Of a stretch of DNA of 16,504 bases, positions 1-8,086 are shown in pieces. The notes under the pieces are model-generated. The model was not told where the DNA came from, searched no databases, and saw only the letters and a list, made by a program, of their open reading frames with translations. The stretch comes from Byssochlamys sp. IMV 00236 (lineage: Eukaryota > Ascomycota > Eurotiomycetes > Eurotiales > Thermoascaceae). The stretch's first letter is position 1. Every line of letters begins with the position of its first letter. The position numbers and the translations under genes were made by a program. Where the stretch lies: NCBI GenBank assembly GCA_001931875.2, contig MSJH02000060.1, positions 1 to 16,504 on the forward strand, given 5' to 3'.

Positions 1-1092
1 AGTAAAAAAAAAAAAAAAAAAAAGAAGAGAGAAAAGAAATACTGGATCAAAGGGAAGCATTAAATGATGTAAGCGCCATTATTTTTATCATGGAACTAAC
101 TGATGTCTGAAAATACCGTAAAAGGCAATTAGAGACAGACTGATACTATTTTTATTTCTTACGGTGATCTAATTTTGTTTTTTGTCTCTCTCTCTCTCTC
201 TTTCTTTTTTGTTTACTGTCAAAGAAGAATATGATTTAAACTGAAGGGATTAAACAAGTATATATTCTTGTGAGAACATACAACTTATCTTAAAAATAAT
301 GGACCTGTCTAAAATAGACAAAGTTGTATAAAACTATAAATAAAAACTATTTTCAGTTCTTGATGGTTTTTTGTAACATCATTTCTGATCCAACAAAATA
401 CAATAGTCATCTTTTAAATAAGCTCAAACACATAAACACGCATTTTGTTGCTTTTATAAAATCACTATTTGATCACAGCTCTTTTTATCATGCTTTTTTT
501 TTTATATATATATATACAGGTTTGAACAACAGATGCATTGGTTTCATCAAGGCTATTCATTTAGGCTCTGAAGAACAGTAATTGCGCCCTTTATTACATG
601 TCTTTTCTATGTCTTTGAGCAAAGTGGGGCTCACCCGACCAAGTGATTCTAACTTTTTAATGCATCAAACGTAACTATAGGATTCTATATTAGTCAATTA
701 ACTTACTACAGAAGCCCTTTCCTGAAGCTTATTATAGATATCGAATTAAAAAAAATTGCTAAATAATTGTTCAGTTATCTTTACTCTTGAAGAAAAAGCT
801 GTACTGATAAAGAAGGTAATACTACTATCAGTAACATGTGCAACATATCCTTACTGGTCTTTAATAATAAAAAGACCCCTCCCCTCTCTCTCCCTTTTTG
901 CCAGTTATTGACATATTTTATCCTTTTTCTTTCATGACTTGATTCTAGCAACAACAACAAAAACAAGGAACATCACTACGTTTCTCCTTTCATTTTTGCC
1001 AAAGAGATACAATCATCAAACGATGAGATTGATGATGACGAGCTGATGAAAGGGGAAGCATTTAATTAAATTGGGTTTATTTTTGTTTGATA
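1..1092. other. Left spacer without a supported gene
   Basis: AT-rich sequence with no reading frame that I can support as a gene. It opens with a 20-base A run (4-23), holds a CT dinucleotide run (185-201) and a short TA run near 507-517. A 34-codon open stretch on the minus strand around 570-675 (containing ESLGRVSPTLLKDIEK) could be a remnant exon but has no recognisable family. The left part could belong to a gene outside the window. Confidence 0.5.
185..201. repeat. CT dinucleotide microsatellite
   Basis: Uninterrupted alternating TC/CT run embedded in a longer pyrimidine-rich stretch (about 176-210). Simple-sequence repeat with no gene nearby that it clearly serves. Confidence 0.8.
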
Positions 1093-1512
1093 CTAATAAC
1101 GATGAGCGTATTGCTGTTGTTGCTGTGATGAATAATCTGGTAATTTATGAAAACTATCTGATGGCAATGGTATAGTCTCTGTAATATCATTGCGTCCCAC
1201 AGTTGTCTGCTGCATCATCATCATGTTTTGTCTGTTTTCTTCATCCAATCGTTTACGCATACCACGAAGACTTCTGGTGATATACCAGATGATAATAGCA
1301 ACCAATATCAGAACAAGAATGATAATAAAGATGTATCGATCATTCTTCTTTAACCAACTCTCGTGTGATTCTTCCATGGTATTGCCATCTGTATTAAAAC
1401 CATTTGAATTGGGTGATGGAAATGGGTCTGGACTTTGAGCAGATACAATCAAAGTATGAAATAGCACAATTAAGGTTGCAGGGAAAAAGTAATTGAACAG
1501 TATCAATTTCAT
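1093..1512 (-). CDS. Small type I single-pass membrane protein, function unknown
   Basis: A single-exon reading frame of 139 codons. I take the ATG at 1512 as start; a longer frame would need a TTG four codons upstream. Residues 1-25 look like a signal peptide (basic start, hydrophobic core, VSA-Q cleavage-like end). A short Pro/Ser/Asn-rich lumenal or external segment follows (about 26-60). One strong transmembrane helix covers about 61-78, then basic residues (RSLRGMRKR) mark the cytosolic side. The tail of about 60 residues has a run of four Met, a run of five Gln and a PDY motif, which is compatible with adaptor binding but not diagnostic. The topology suggests a plasma-membrane or secretory-pathway protein. 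I do not recognise the family. An AATAAA lies about 15 bases past the stop on the coding strand, and a polypyrimidine leader precedes the start. Confidence 0.7.
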   Translation of the reverse strand: MKLILFNYFFPATLIVLFHTLIVSAQSPDPFPSPNSNGFNTDGNTMEESHESWLKKNDRYIFIIILVLILVAIIIWYITRSLRGMRKRLDEENRQNMMMMQQTTVGRNDITETIPLPSDSFHKLPDYSSQQQQQYAHRY

Positions 1513-1942
1513 CTTTTTAATCAAAAGGAAAGGAGTGGGTCTCTTTTAGTACGTCAGCAAAAAGGAAAGAGGGGGGAAGAAGGAATGGGGAACTAGAAGA
1601 GAGAAAGAAAGAAAAAGGGAAAAAAAAAAAGAGAGAGAGAGAGAGGAGAAGGAAGCTAATCACTCTAATATATATACTGAGAGACCCAGAACGAAGACTC
1701 GTCTAATTTTAGTCGGAGTGAGTCTAACAGGAAAATATCTTGTTTGGAAATTTTTTTGAATTTCCGTATTTGGATGCTGCCAAAAATCATGCCAACCAGC
1801 CCTTTTTTCATACATTTGCTCAATATTTTGTGTTATATATTATTATTATTCTATGCCTGTATTTTATTATATAAGCATTACAGATAATACATATTATAAA
1901 GACTTTCTTTTAATATTTGATTTTTATTACAAAAAAGTGATG
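1513..1942 (-). promoter_or_regulatory. Promoter and leader of the membrane-protein gene
   Basis: Directly upstream of the minus-strand gene. On the coding strand, 1652 down to about 1560 is almost purely pyrimidine (purine on the plus strand, with a GA run at 1631-1645), as in many fungal leaders. A TATATATA lies at 1669-1676, about 160 bases before the ATG, and a TGACGTA half-CRE-like site at about 1551-1558. The remainder (about 1690-1942) is AT-rich spacer that also holds an AATATCTTGTTTGG motif at 1734-1747. The assignments are inference from composition. Confidence 0.4.
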
Positions 1943-3987
1943 CTAATTATTGTTGCTGTTGTTAGACTCTTCAATTGCTGATCTCAACTTATCAAAGGAA
2001 GCGCCCATCTGTATTCTTCTTTCTTCTAATCTTCGAGCTGCTTCTTCACATGATGTTCTTTCTTCTTCTGCTTTCTTCTCAATTGCTCTATATAGTTTTT
2101 TTCTTCTGCTGAAAAAGCGCGACTCTTTCCTGTCCTTTCGCCAGGCTGTCCCAAATTGTGCTTCTAAAGATTGTATCGTAGGCTTCCCAGAGAATCTTAC
2201 GCTGTACTATCTCCAAACATCCGTAACAGTTAATATATCTCTATTGAGCTGATAGGTTGGTACGGCGGAGGTCGAGTTAGGTGGAGTAGCAGAGGCACCT
2301 GAAGGGTGAGCTCCAGGAACAATTTGGGTCAAAGGCGTTGTCGGTATAAGGGAAGGTCTATTCGGGTTGAAGAAAGTGCTTCCTAAAGCAAAGAAGCCTG
2401 AAATGCTTTGGTTCAATTGCTGCATTTGGGACGTGTTTGAAGTTTGTATGCCAAGCATGGTAGAAGCAATTGAACTGAATCTAGAGTGTAGGCTTGATAC
2501 CAATTCTGGAATTGCCATAGTAACCCTTTAGCTCGGAGTGAATGCTGCATCACCTTCTTGTAACGATGCAAGTAGTTGATCTTCAAATACTTTGTAAAGA
2601 CTGTTACTAAACAGTTCGAACGTCCAAAGGTAATAGTTAGGGTACTTCTTTTTCAGAATAACAGAGTCCTGCATAATTATAAATGTTTGGTTAGATTGTT
2701 GACCATTTTGTTGCAAAGTATTCGATTTGCCTGAAGAAACACCATTCTCAGTTGGGCGAGTAAGCCCAAGAAGTTAGGCCCAGCAATATCTTCTTGTACT
2801 CTATTATCGTTGTCAAACTTCTCCTTCCAGAATTCAATATCAGGAAATACCAATACTTGCGAATCTTTAGGAGAGATGACAACAGCACGGGACAAAAAAT
2901 AGCTCCCTTGATGAGGAGGAAATCCAGCCAAGCTCTTCATTGCTTCTACCGGTAAGCTCGAAATGTAGCAACCTACCATATGATCTGTGCCCCACCTACC
3001 AACCATCTTTTGCTGGTCGCTTGAAACATTCTCTTGAGCAATCATATTCAGCGCACTCTTATGGTTGGCATGAGTGAGCTTAGAAGTATGAATACCAACA
3101 CGTTTAAAAGCACCAACATAAATTTTATGCTGAGCTCTGTAAGTGATTGACGTAAATCTATCATCTCCCTTGAAAACCACAGTTTCGTACCAATTTTCAC
3201 GGCAAGTCAGAGAAAGGCTCGTTCTCGAAATGAAATCTTGAAAAAAGGTTCATCGCCAGAGCACCGACAGAGCATACTTCAGCATCATGGTGTCGAACAG
3301 ACGAGCCATATTCAATTTTGCCATGTTGATTGGTTTTTCCAAAAGTGATAGTTGCAACTAAAGCAATGCATTCCGATACTCCTTGATTTTCTAGTACAAG
3401 CGAGAACAGATCAGCAAACTGCATTCCAAGCGCTGTTTAGCTACGACAAAGCAGAGCCTGTCTCTGCGGCCAAGGGTGTCATTCTTCTCTGTCAAGAAAT
3501 AATCACTAACTTTTTCCAACCCTTGTTTGGTGTAGCCGTCATTCAATGTATTTTTTCCTCGATCTTCAAAATTTTGCCTCTTACTCTTGACCTTTTCTTT
3601 TTCGATAGTATCCAGAAAAGTCCTAACGAGGGGTGCTCTTGCAAGGCCATGGGGGGTTAAGCTAAGTGCCTTTTGCTTGCTGTATATGTCTGCAATAGCT
3701 TTGACATAGGCAAGGGCAGACTCTCTGCCTAGAGCAATAGGGGTACCATCTGCATTTCTTCTAAGCTTTCGGCCTCGCTTGATGACATGTTCTGCAAGGG
3801 AATAGCTAAGCTTTTCATCAGTGACGATCTCTCCATCACCGAATCTTTGTTCAAGGCACCATTTCTATGTTTAAACAACATAGTTAGATTTTCAAACCTT
3901 TTCTTTATTATTATTTTCTAGAATTACCTTCCACTCTTCTTGCTTGGCTGAATGTGCCTTAATAGTGTTCACAGGTCGATGAGTCAT
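1943..3987 (-). pseudogene. Crypton-like tyrosine recombinase (Ndc10-like + GCR1_C), broken
   Basis: This is a decayed DNA-transposon integrase of the Crypton type, which uses a tyrosine-recombinase fold. Read on the minus strand, exon 1 (3987-3928, starting MTHRPVNTIKAHSAKQEEWK) joins across a 63-base intron (3865-3927) to exon 2 (from 3864, KWCLEQRFGDG...). That exon runs open for about 155 codons through a helical core-binding-like region to GRRDRLCFVV. The frame then shifts near 3440 to a segment with GKTNQHGKIEYG and DAEVCSVGALAMNLF (3424-3197). It shifts again near 3200 to the catalytic segment (3180-2720: THANHKSA, GRW, CYISSLP, LAGF, FPDIEFW), and again near 2710. From 2716 to 1943 one frame continues through TAA at 2528-2530 and TAG at 2207-2209 into a GCR1_C-like end: TVTDVWR, then YSVRFSGKPTIQSLE, then FGTAWR and FFSRRK. 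The intact length would be about 660 residues, normal for fungal Cryptons. The first Arg region is disrupted and the HxxR arginine is His. It is certainly inactive. Confidence 0.85.
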
Positions 3988-5620
3988 ATTTTAAGCAATG
4001 ATCATTTAGTTACTGTAGTACATAGCTGAATTGTTGTCAATCATGCGCTGAACACATTCATCATTGACAGTAAGACGATTGTTCATTTGGTTATTCATGC
4101 TAAACTACAGTATCAATACATTATTTAGAAATACTAAAAAGAGAAATCGTAGCATAAGGATAGGACTTATAGTAGTTTCAAAGAGATTTGATATTGAACT
4201 AAAAGTAAAAAGTGTACCTTTCTCTTTTATAGCTTTTTCCAAGCCTTGGTGCCTTGATTTTGTTAATTACTATATTAAGAAAATAAGCTGAACCTCATCT
4301 TATTGGATAAACTGTCCTCTAAATGTTGTGAGTCTTTGTAGGGTTATTACTATGGTAATTTTTAAGGTATTTTTAGGCTGACAGACTAAAAAATACTTTT
4401 TCAAAAAGGAAATCTGCCAAGGATTTTTTGAATTCCGACAGGTATTTTTTGAGTCAGAAGGTTCAGATACTGTACTTCTTCAAGAAATGAAACGCATGGC
4501 TTGCAAAACGGCAGTTACACTAGACTGTACATTAAATATCTTTTATGCTCTTCTGCTTTCTCTTTCTTTGTGACTTTACAAACCAAAATCTATACAGGAA
4601 ACTAGAAAAAGTACGAGTATTTATATACATTTATTATTATACTTAACAATAAAATAAGCTGCTGTCAATAAGCTTCCGAATCCATCAAGACTCATACATT
4701 TCATCTATAATCATTTTGTAAATGAGAACAATGTAGGAATTCTAGAGGAGTTTAAAGGCAGGAGACTTTGAGCAGAAAGAAAAATTGTCTTTATTTTAAT
4801 AAAACAATAAACATATTTATATGGTTTTGCTGGAGACCCAATTGTTACTGAAAGGAGTCTATTTGTTTCTGTCCATGACTTCAATATAATTGGTTACTTG
4901 ATAGTTTGTTCCTTGATTCATAGTCTTGGAATATAATTGGAGAATAAGTTTCACCTTATTGCACTAGTAAAAGCTGTGGGTTGTAATACGAAGCTTTATT
5001 TCATGTTAGAATTTATATAAAATGTATAATGTGCCTGAACTTACTATTTCCTAGTTCCCTAGTATATTATGTTTAAATAACCCAAGAGAAAAAAGGAAGA
5101 AAGCAGTCAGGATCTGTTAAATATATATTACGATCGCGCATAGCAAAAGTAGCTTCTGCAACATGATTATTAGCTTAAAAGCAACAGTAGAAATGGTAGT
5201 CTCTGTCAAGGACATGGTTTTGAGCAGCACCTTCAACGTATTAGTCAGACACATGCTGCATACGTGTGTACGAATTGCGTACCGGTACTTCCTCATGGAA
5301 CATGTGAGTGACGTTGGGGTTTGTGTTTCTTCTTTTCCCTCTTCACTGTTACTTCTTCAACCACTGTTCCTGGTGTTTAGATGATGACTCATGACTATCG
5401 CGTGCCATTTTAGTATCCTTATCCTATCACTTTCATAAAGATAACTACTTTGAGAATCACATTAAGATGTGCAGTGTGTCAAAAATGGAGTGGCTTTTCA
5501 TTTGAGAAAGATTTTACTATTAAAGACAACATGATTAATTAATAAGAAAATGTCGTCGATCGTTAATTTAACATGACAAGGCTCTCCGCAGTTACTTTTC
5601 CCTTTTTTCTTTACTTCAAC
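3988..5620. other. AT-rich spacer between Crypton and Fanzor remnants
   Basis: There is no convincing gene here. A 30-codon minus-strand frame (4098-4009, starting MNNQMNNRL) lies in phase with the Crypton start but is separated from it by two TAA codons. A hairpin-rich AT stretch lies at 4364-4460. An ATG-started plus-strand frame at 5163-5384 (73 codons, hydrophobic, no recognised motif) is slightly richer in GC than its surroundings but has no other support. A CAGTGTGTCAAAAATGGAG stretch at about 5472-5490 vaguely resembles a transposon end. The last about 100 bases before 5621 are pyrimidine-rich and could be the Fanzor leader. Confidence 0.45.
4364..4460. repeat. Cluster of AT-rich inverted repeats
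   Basis: GTATTTTTAG at 4367-4376 pairs with CTAAAAAATAC at 4386-4396 around a 9-base loop, with one bulged base. Next to it, CAAAAA (4402-4407) faces TTTTTTG (4424-4430). A copy of TATTTTTTGAGTCAG at about 4443-4456 is partly inverted relative to CTGACAGACTAAAAAATA. This could be the end of a short non-autonomous element, but in AT-rich DNA chance pairing is possible. Confidence 0.4.
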
Positions 5621-7093
5621 ATGAAGCGAAAGAAAGACGATAACCCTCCGCCTCCAAAGGCAAAGCGAAATAAAGGGAAAGGTATGTAAGCTATAAGGTT
5701 GATATGGCATATATTTAGTGTCCATTAGCCGTCGATCGCGGGTTTCCTTCTTTGTTTGCACAAACGCAAACAAGTTTATTCAAGAATACATCTTTCGAGG
5801 CAAGTGATGATGATTTTCAAGAAACTCCATTACTTAGAAAAGGTAGATAACATCTATTAGTTTCATCTGTTTTATAACTGAATGTTGTAATAGACAAGAA
5901 CATCCGTACTGCTTTGAAAGCTGCTAAAGAAGACACATCTGCTTCTGGTCCCTCAAATGTTGTCATCAATGAAAAGACATGTATGCTTGCAGTCAGCAAA
6001 GATACAAATGTTTAAGCTGTATTACCACGCCTACTCCTTCCACTAGCTGTACTTCTGCTCCTATCAAGGCCTCTAAGAAACATTAAGACAAGATTGATAA
6101 GGCTGACGCACTTAAAAAGGAAAAGAAAATAACAAGACGACAACAAATGAACAAAAGCAAGTACGGCGTCCTTCTTGTGGTGGAACCGATCACTCTCGCT
6201 CCTCCAGTAAGTTATGTCCTATGAATAAGTCAAAAACGAAGCTTGCTACAAGAAGACGAAAAGAATATCAAGAGTGCCATTTAGACGAATTTAAGTATAT
6301 TAGTGGATTACCTAATTTAAAAACTGCAAACTTGACCTCATCTTTACTAGCTGCCTCTACACGTCTTCAAAACTATCAAAGAACCCATAACTACTACTGT
6401 CAAGATAAATGGTATGTCGCTCTCTTGCATGATGTGTATTTTAATAACGCTTTGTATGGTATAGGTCTCGAAAGTTAAAGCCAAGACGTATATCAACAAA
6501 CAAAAAGGAACTCAAGAAATTGTTAAAAGACTCTTTGACAACAGCAAAAAGTATGGCAAAACAAGCATAGTTGGCGCTAAAAACCAAAATCCAAACAAAA
6601 GTAAACATGTACCTCTACCTCCTGCTGACCTCTCTTCCTCCTCTCAACGGAAGCGAATCATTGCGTTCGGAAATGGTTCTTTTTGTTCAAGTATGAAAGG
6701 AAAACGAGCTGCACCTACAAAACGAATTACTGAAGAAATCAAACGAAAATACAAACAATCCAACGGGGGAGGAACCGAATTTGTTTCGGCTGACGAGTAT
6801 TTAACGAGTCAGATATGTAACAAGTGTAAATCCAAATAATTAAATCATCTCAATTACTGGATCAAAGCGAAGAGTACACTATGTCCTCAAGTGTGAATTA
6901 TGTGGCACGGTTTGGAATCGCGATGTGAACAGTGCATTAAATATATATGGTATCTTTGTTTACAAACTAAAACACGATAATGAAAGTCCTCCCCCTTTTA
7001 AAAGACCTTCAGAAGATTAACGGTGCTCCCTGGATTCAATGCGCTGTCCATAACGGCAGCGCATTCCTTAACGCCTCGGTAAGTATAAAATGA
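5621..7093 (+). pseudogene. Fanzor (eukaryotic TnpB-like RNA-guided nuclease), broken copy
   Basis: Fanzor proteins are RuvC-fold relatives of bacterial TnpB carried by eukaryotic mobile elements. The start at 5621 (MKRKKDDNPPPPKAKR) is a basic, NLS-like exon (5621-5681). Introns 5682-5728 and 5843-5893 join it to an acidic linker (SFEASDDDFQE) and to DKNIRTALKAAKED, which ends at TAA 6013-6015. After frame changes a zinc knuckle, RPSCGGTDHSRSSSKLCPMN, appears at 6164-6226. The same frame continues into HLDEFKYISGLPNLKTANLT and NYQRTHNYYCQDKW, up to a donor at 6412. The next part (6465-6838) reads KVKAKTYINKQKGTQ, RIIAFGNGSF, MKGKRAAPTKRI, then the DEYLTSQICNKC motif, and stops at TAA. One frame over (6862-7020) the ribbon completes with LKCELCGTVWNRDVNSALN. 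A further shift gives NGAPWIQCAV. Roughly 300 residues expected between the knuckle and KEYQECH, including RuvC-I, are absent. It is inactive: deletion, stops and at least three frameshifts. Confidence 0.8.
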
Positions 7094-7178
7094 ATAAGAA
7101 GTTATTGTTTATTCATTAGTCTTCTAGTTAAAAACACATGATCTTTTACAATGCATCGTGCTTGGAAAAACAAGTCAA

Positions 7179-7370
7179 TTAAAATTCAGACAATTTCGTT
7201 ATTACAGCCTGTCCGGAAAAAGTTATAGTGCGTTCACTGCCCAATTGAAGTTGGCATACTACTTTAATTAAACCTTTAGTTATATGAATAATAGAACCTC
7301 TTTTGTGATCATAATAGACTCGTGCAAGATGGCCCATCTTATCAATAAATATAGTTCCATTCTTTAATGC
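7179..7370 (-). other. 63-codon open frame, possible gene remnant
   Basis: On the minus strand there is no stop between TAA at 7371-7373 and TAA at 7179-7181. The translation includes NGTIFIDKMGHLARVYYDH and SIIHITKGLIKVVCQLQ. It has a balanced, protein-like composition with alternating hydrophobic residues that suggest beta strands. The first internal ATG leaves 52 codons. I do not recognise a family. It overlaps the TGTCCGG end-like motif on the other strand, so it may be part of a mobile element, or be chance. Confidence 0.2.
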
Positions 7371-7492
7371 TTATATCCCATGTTCAGGGTACTTTTTATA
7401 TCTACTTTCATTAAAGTAAAAGACAGTTATAAAGATAATACATGTACTGCATCTTTAAAGAAAGGTATATAAAAACCAGATTTGAAACATAT

Positions 7493-7530
7493 GGATCCTT
7501 TTACATTCAATTGAAAAAGAAAAAGGATCC
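7493..7530. repeat. Near-perfect palindrome with GGATCC ends
   Basis: GGATCCTTTT (7493-7502) is exactly mirrored by AAAAGGATCC (7521-7530). The centre holds a second palindrome, TTCAATTGAA (7506-7515). Allowing a few mismatches and two extra bases, the whole 38 bases can fold into one hairpin. It lies about 560 bases upstream of the ofd1 start. Confidence 0.7.
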
Positions 7531-8086
7531 AAGTTGGACTTGAAGTGGCACGTCTAGCCCTAATAGTCGCTTATAGTAGCCTTGCTACAATTATTGCCCA
7601 TGAAAATAAACATGTTTGTCAAGGAATAAATGTTGGGTAGGTACTAGTGTTAATTCTGCACATCTTTTGTCTTCTTGCGCTTATTCGAAAGTGCTTACTG
7701 CAACTCAGTCAGAAGAGTAAGACACATACAAGCAATGTTATCATGATTTTCTTGCATGTTTAAAAAAGTCCTCCTTATTGTCTTGACAGTGTCTGAATTT
7801 CAAGTAACTGTCTGAGATTGAGATCGCTCCATGTATGTCTATTTGACCCATAGACTCTAACAGAGATACTGTTCATCTATAAGTATGAGATAAATGTGAT
7901 ATAGACTAATGAAATAGTTATCATACTAGCGATACTAAATGAAAAAAAAGAGACTTCATTGAAAAGAGATTTCTTTACAAATCACTTTGATCAAAATTTG
8001 TCGTATGATTTTGACTCGTGTGTCAAAAGGAAGCGACAAAAAATTTCTTCTACTACTACTATTACTTCTTTTTCTTGTTTTATACT

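Larger units (their letters stand above)
7094..8086. other. Spacer with transposon-end-like motif and upstream region of ofd1
   Basis: No established gene. It contains a TA-flanked CAGCCTGTCCGGAAAAAGTTATAG motif (7207-7230), a minus-strand open stretch at 7179-7370, the palindrome at 7493-7530, and a 42-codon open stretch at about 7516-7640 on the plus strand (containing LEVARLALIVAYSSL) with no known family. The last about 50 bases before the ofd1 ATG are pyrimidine-rich (TTCTTCTACTACT...), a plausible transcript leader. Confidence 0.45.

Noticed and set aside
1513..1524. Four-residue N-terminal extension (TTG start) of the membrane protein
   Set aside because: TTG is not a normal start in fungal nuclear genes; the ATG at 1512 gives a complete signal peptide.
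1950..2252. 100-codon plus-strand frame rich in Leu/Ser
   Set aside because: Antisense of the Crypton GCR1_C-like end; the minus-strand reading has clear family motifs.
2207..2530. Stop-codon reassignment or readthrough to explain the in-frame TAA and TAG of the Crypton
   Set aside because: The same gene has three frameshifts and a lost catalytic Arg, and neighbouring genes end normally at TAA, TAG and TGA.
5163..5384. 73-codon hydrophobic plus-strand frame
   Set aside because: It has an ATG but no recognised motif, signal peptide or regulatory context; kept only as a note in the spacer entry.
40..6867. 13-base identity TACTGGATCAAAG at 40-52 and 6855-6867
   Set aside because: A match of this length is expected by chance in 16.5 kb of AT-rich DNA, and the flanks do not extend it.
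8018..8086. GTG-started extension of the prolyl hydroxylase with a Phe/Tyr-rich stretch
   Set aside because: It is the in-frame reading of a pyrimidine-rich leader; the ATG at 8087 fits the family start.
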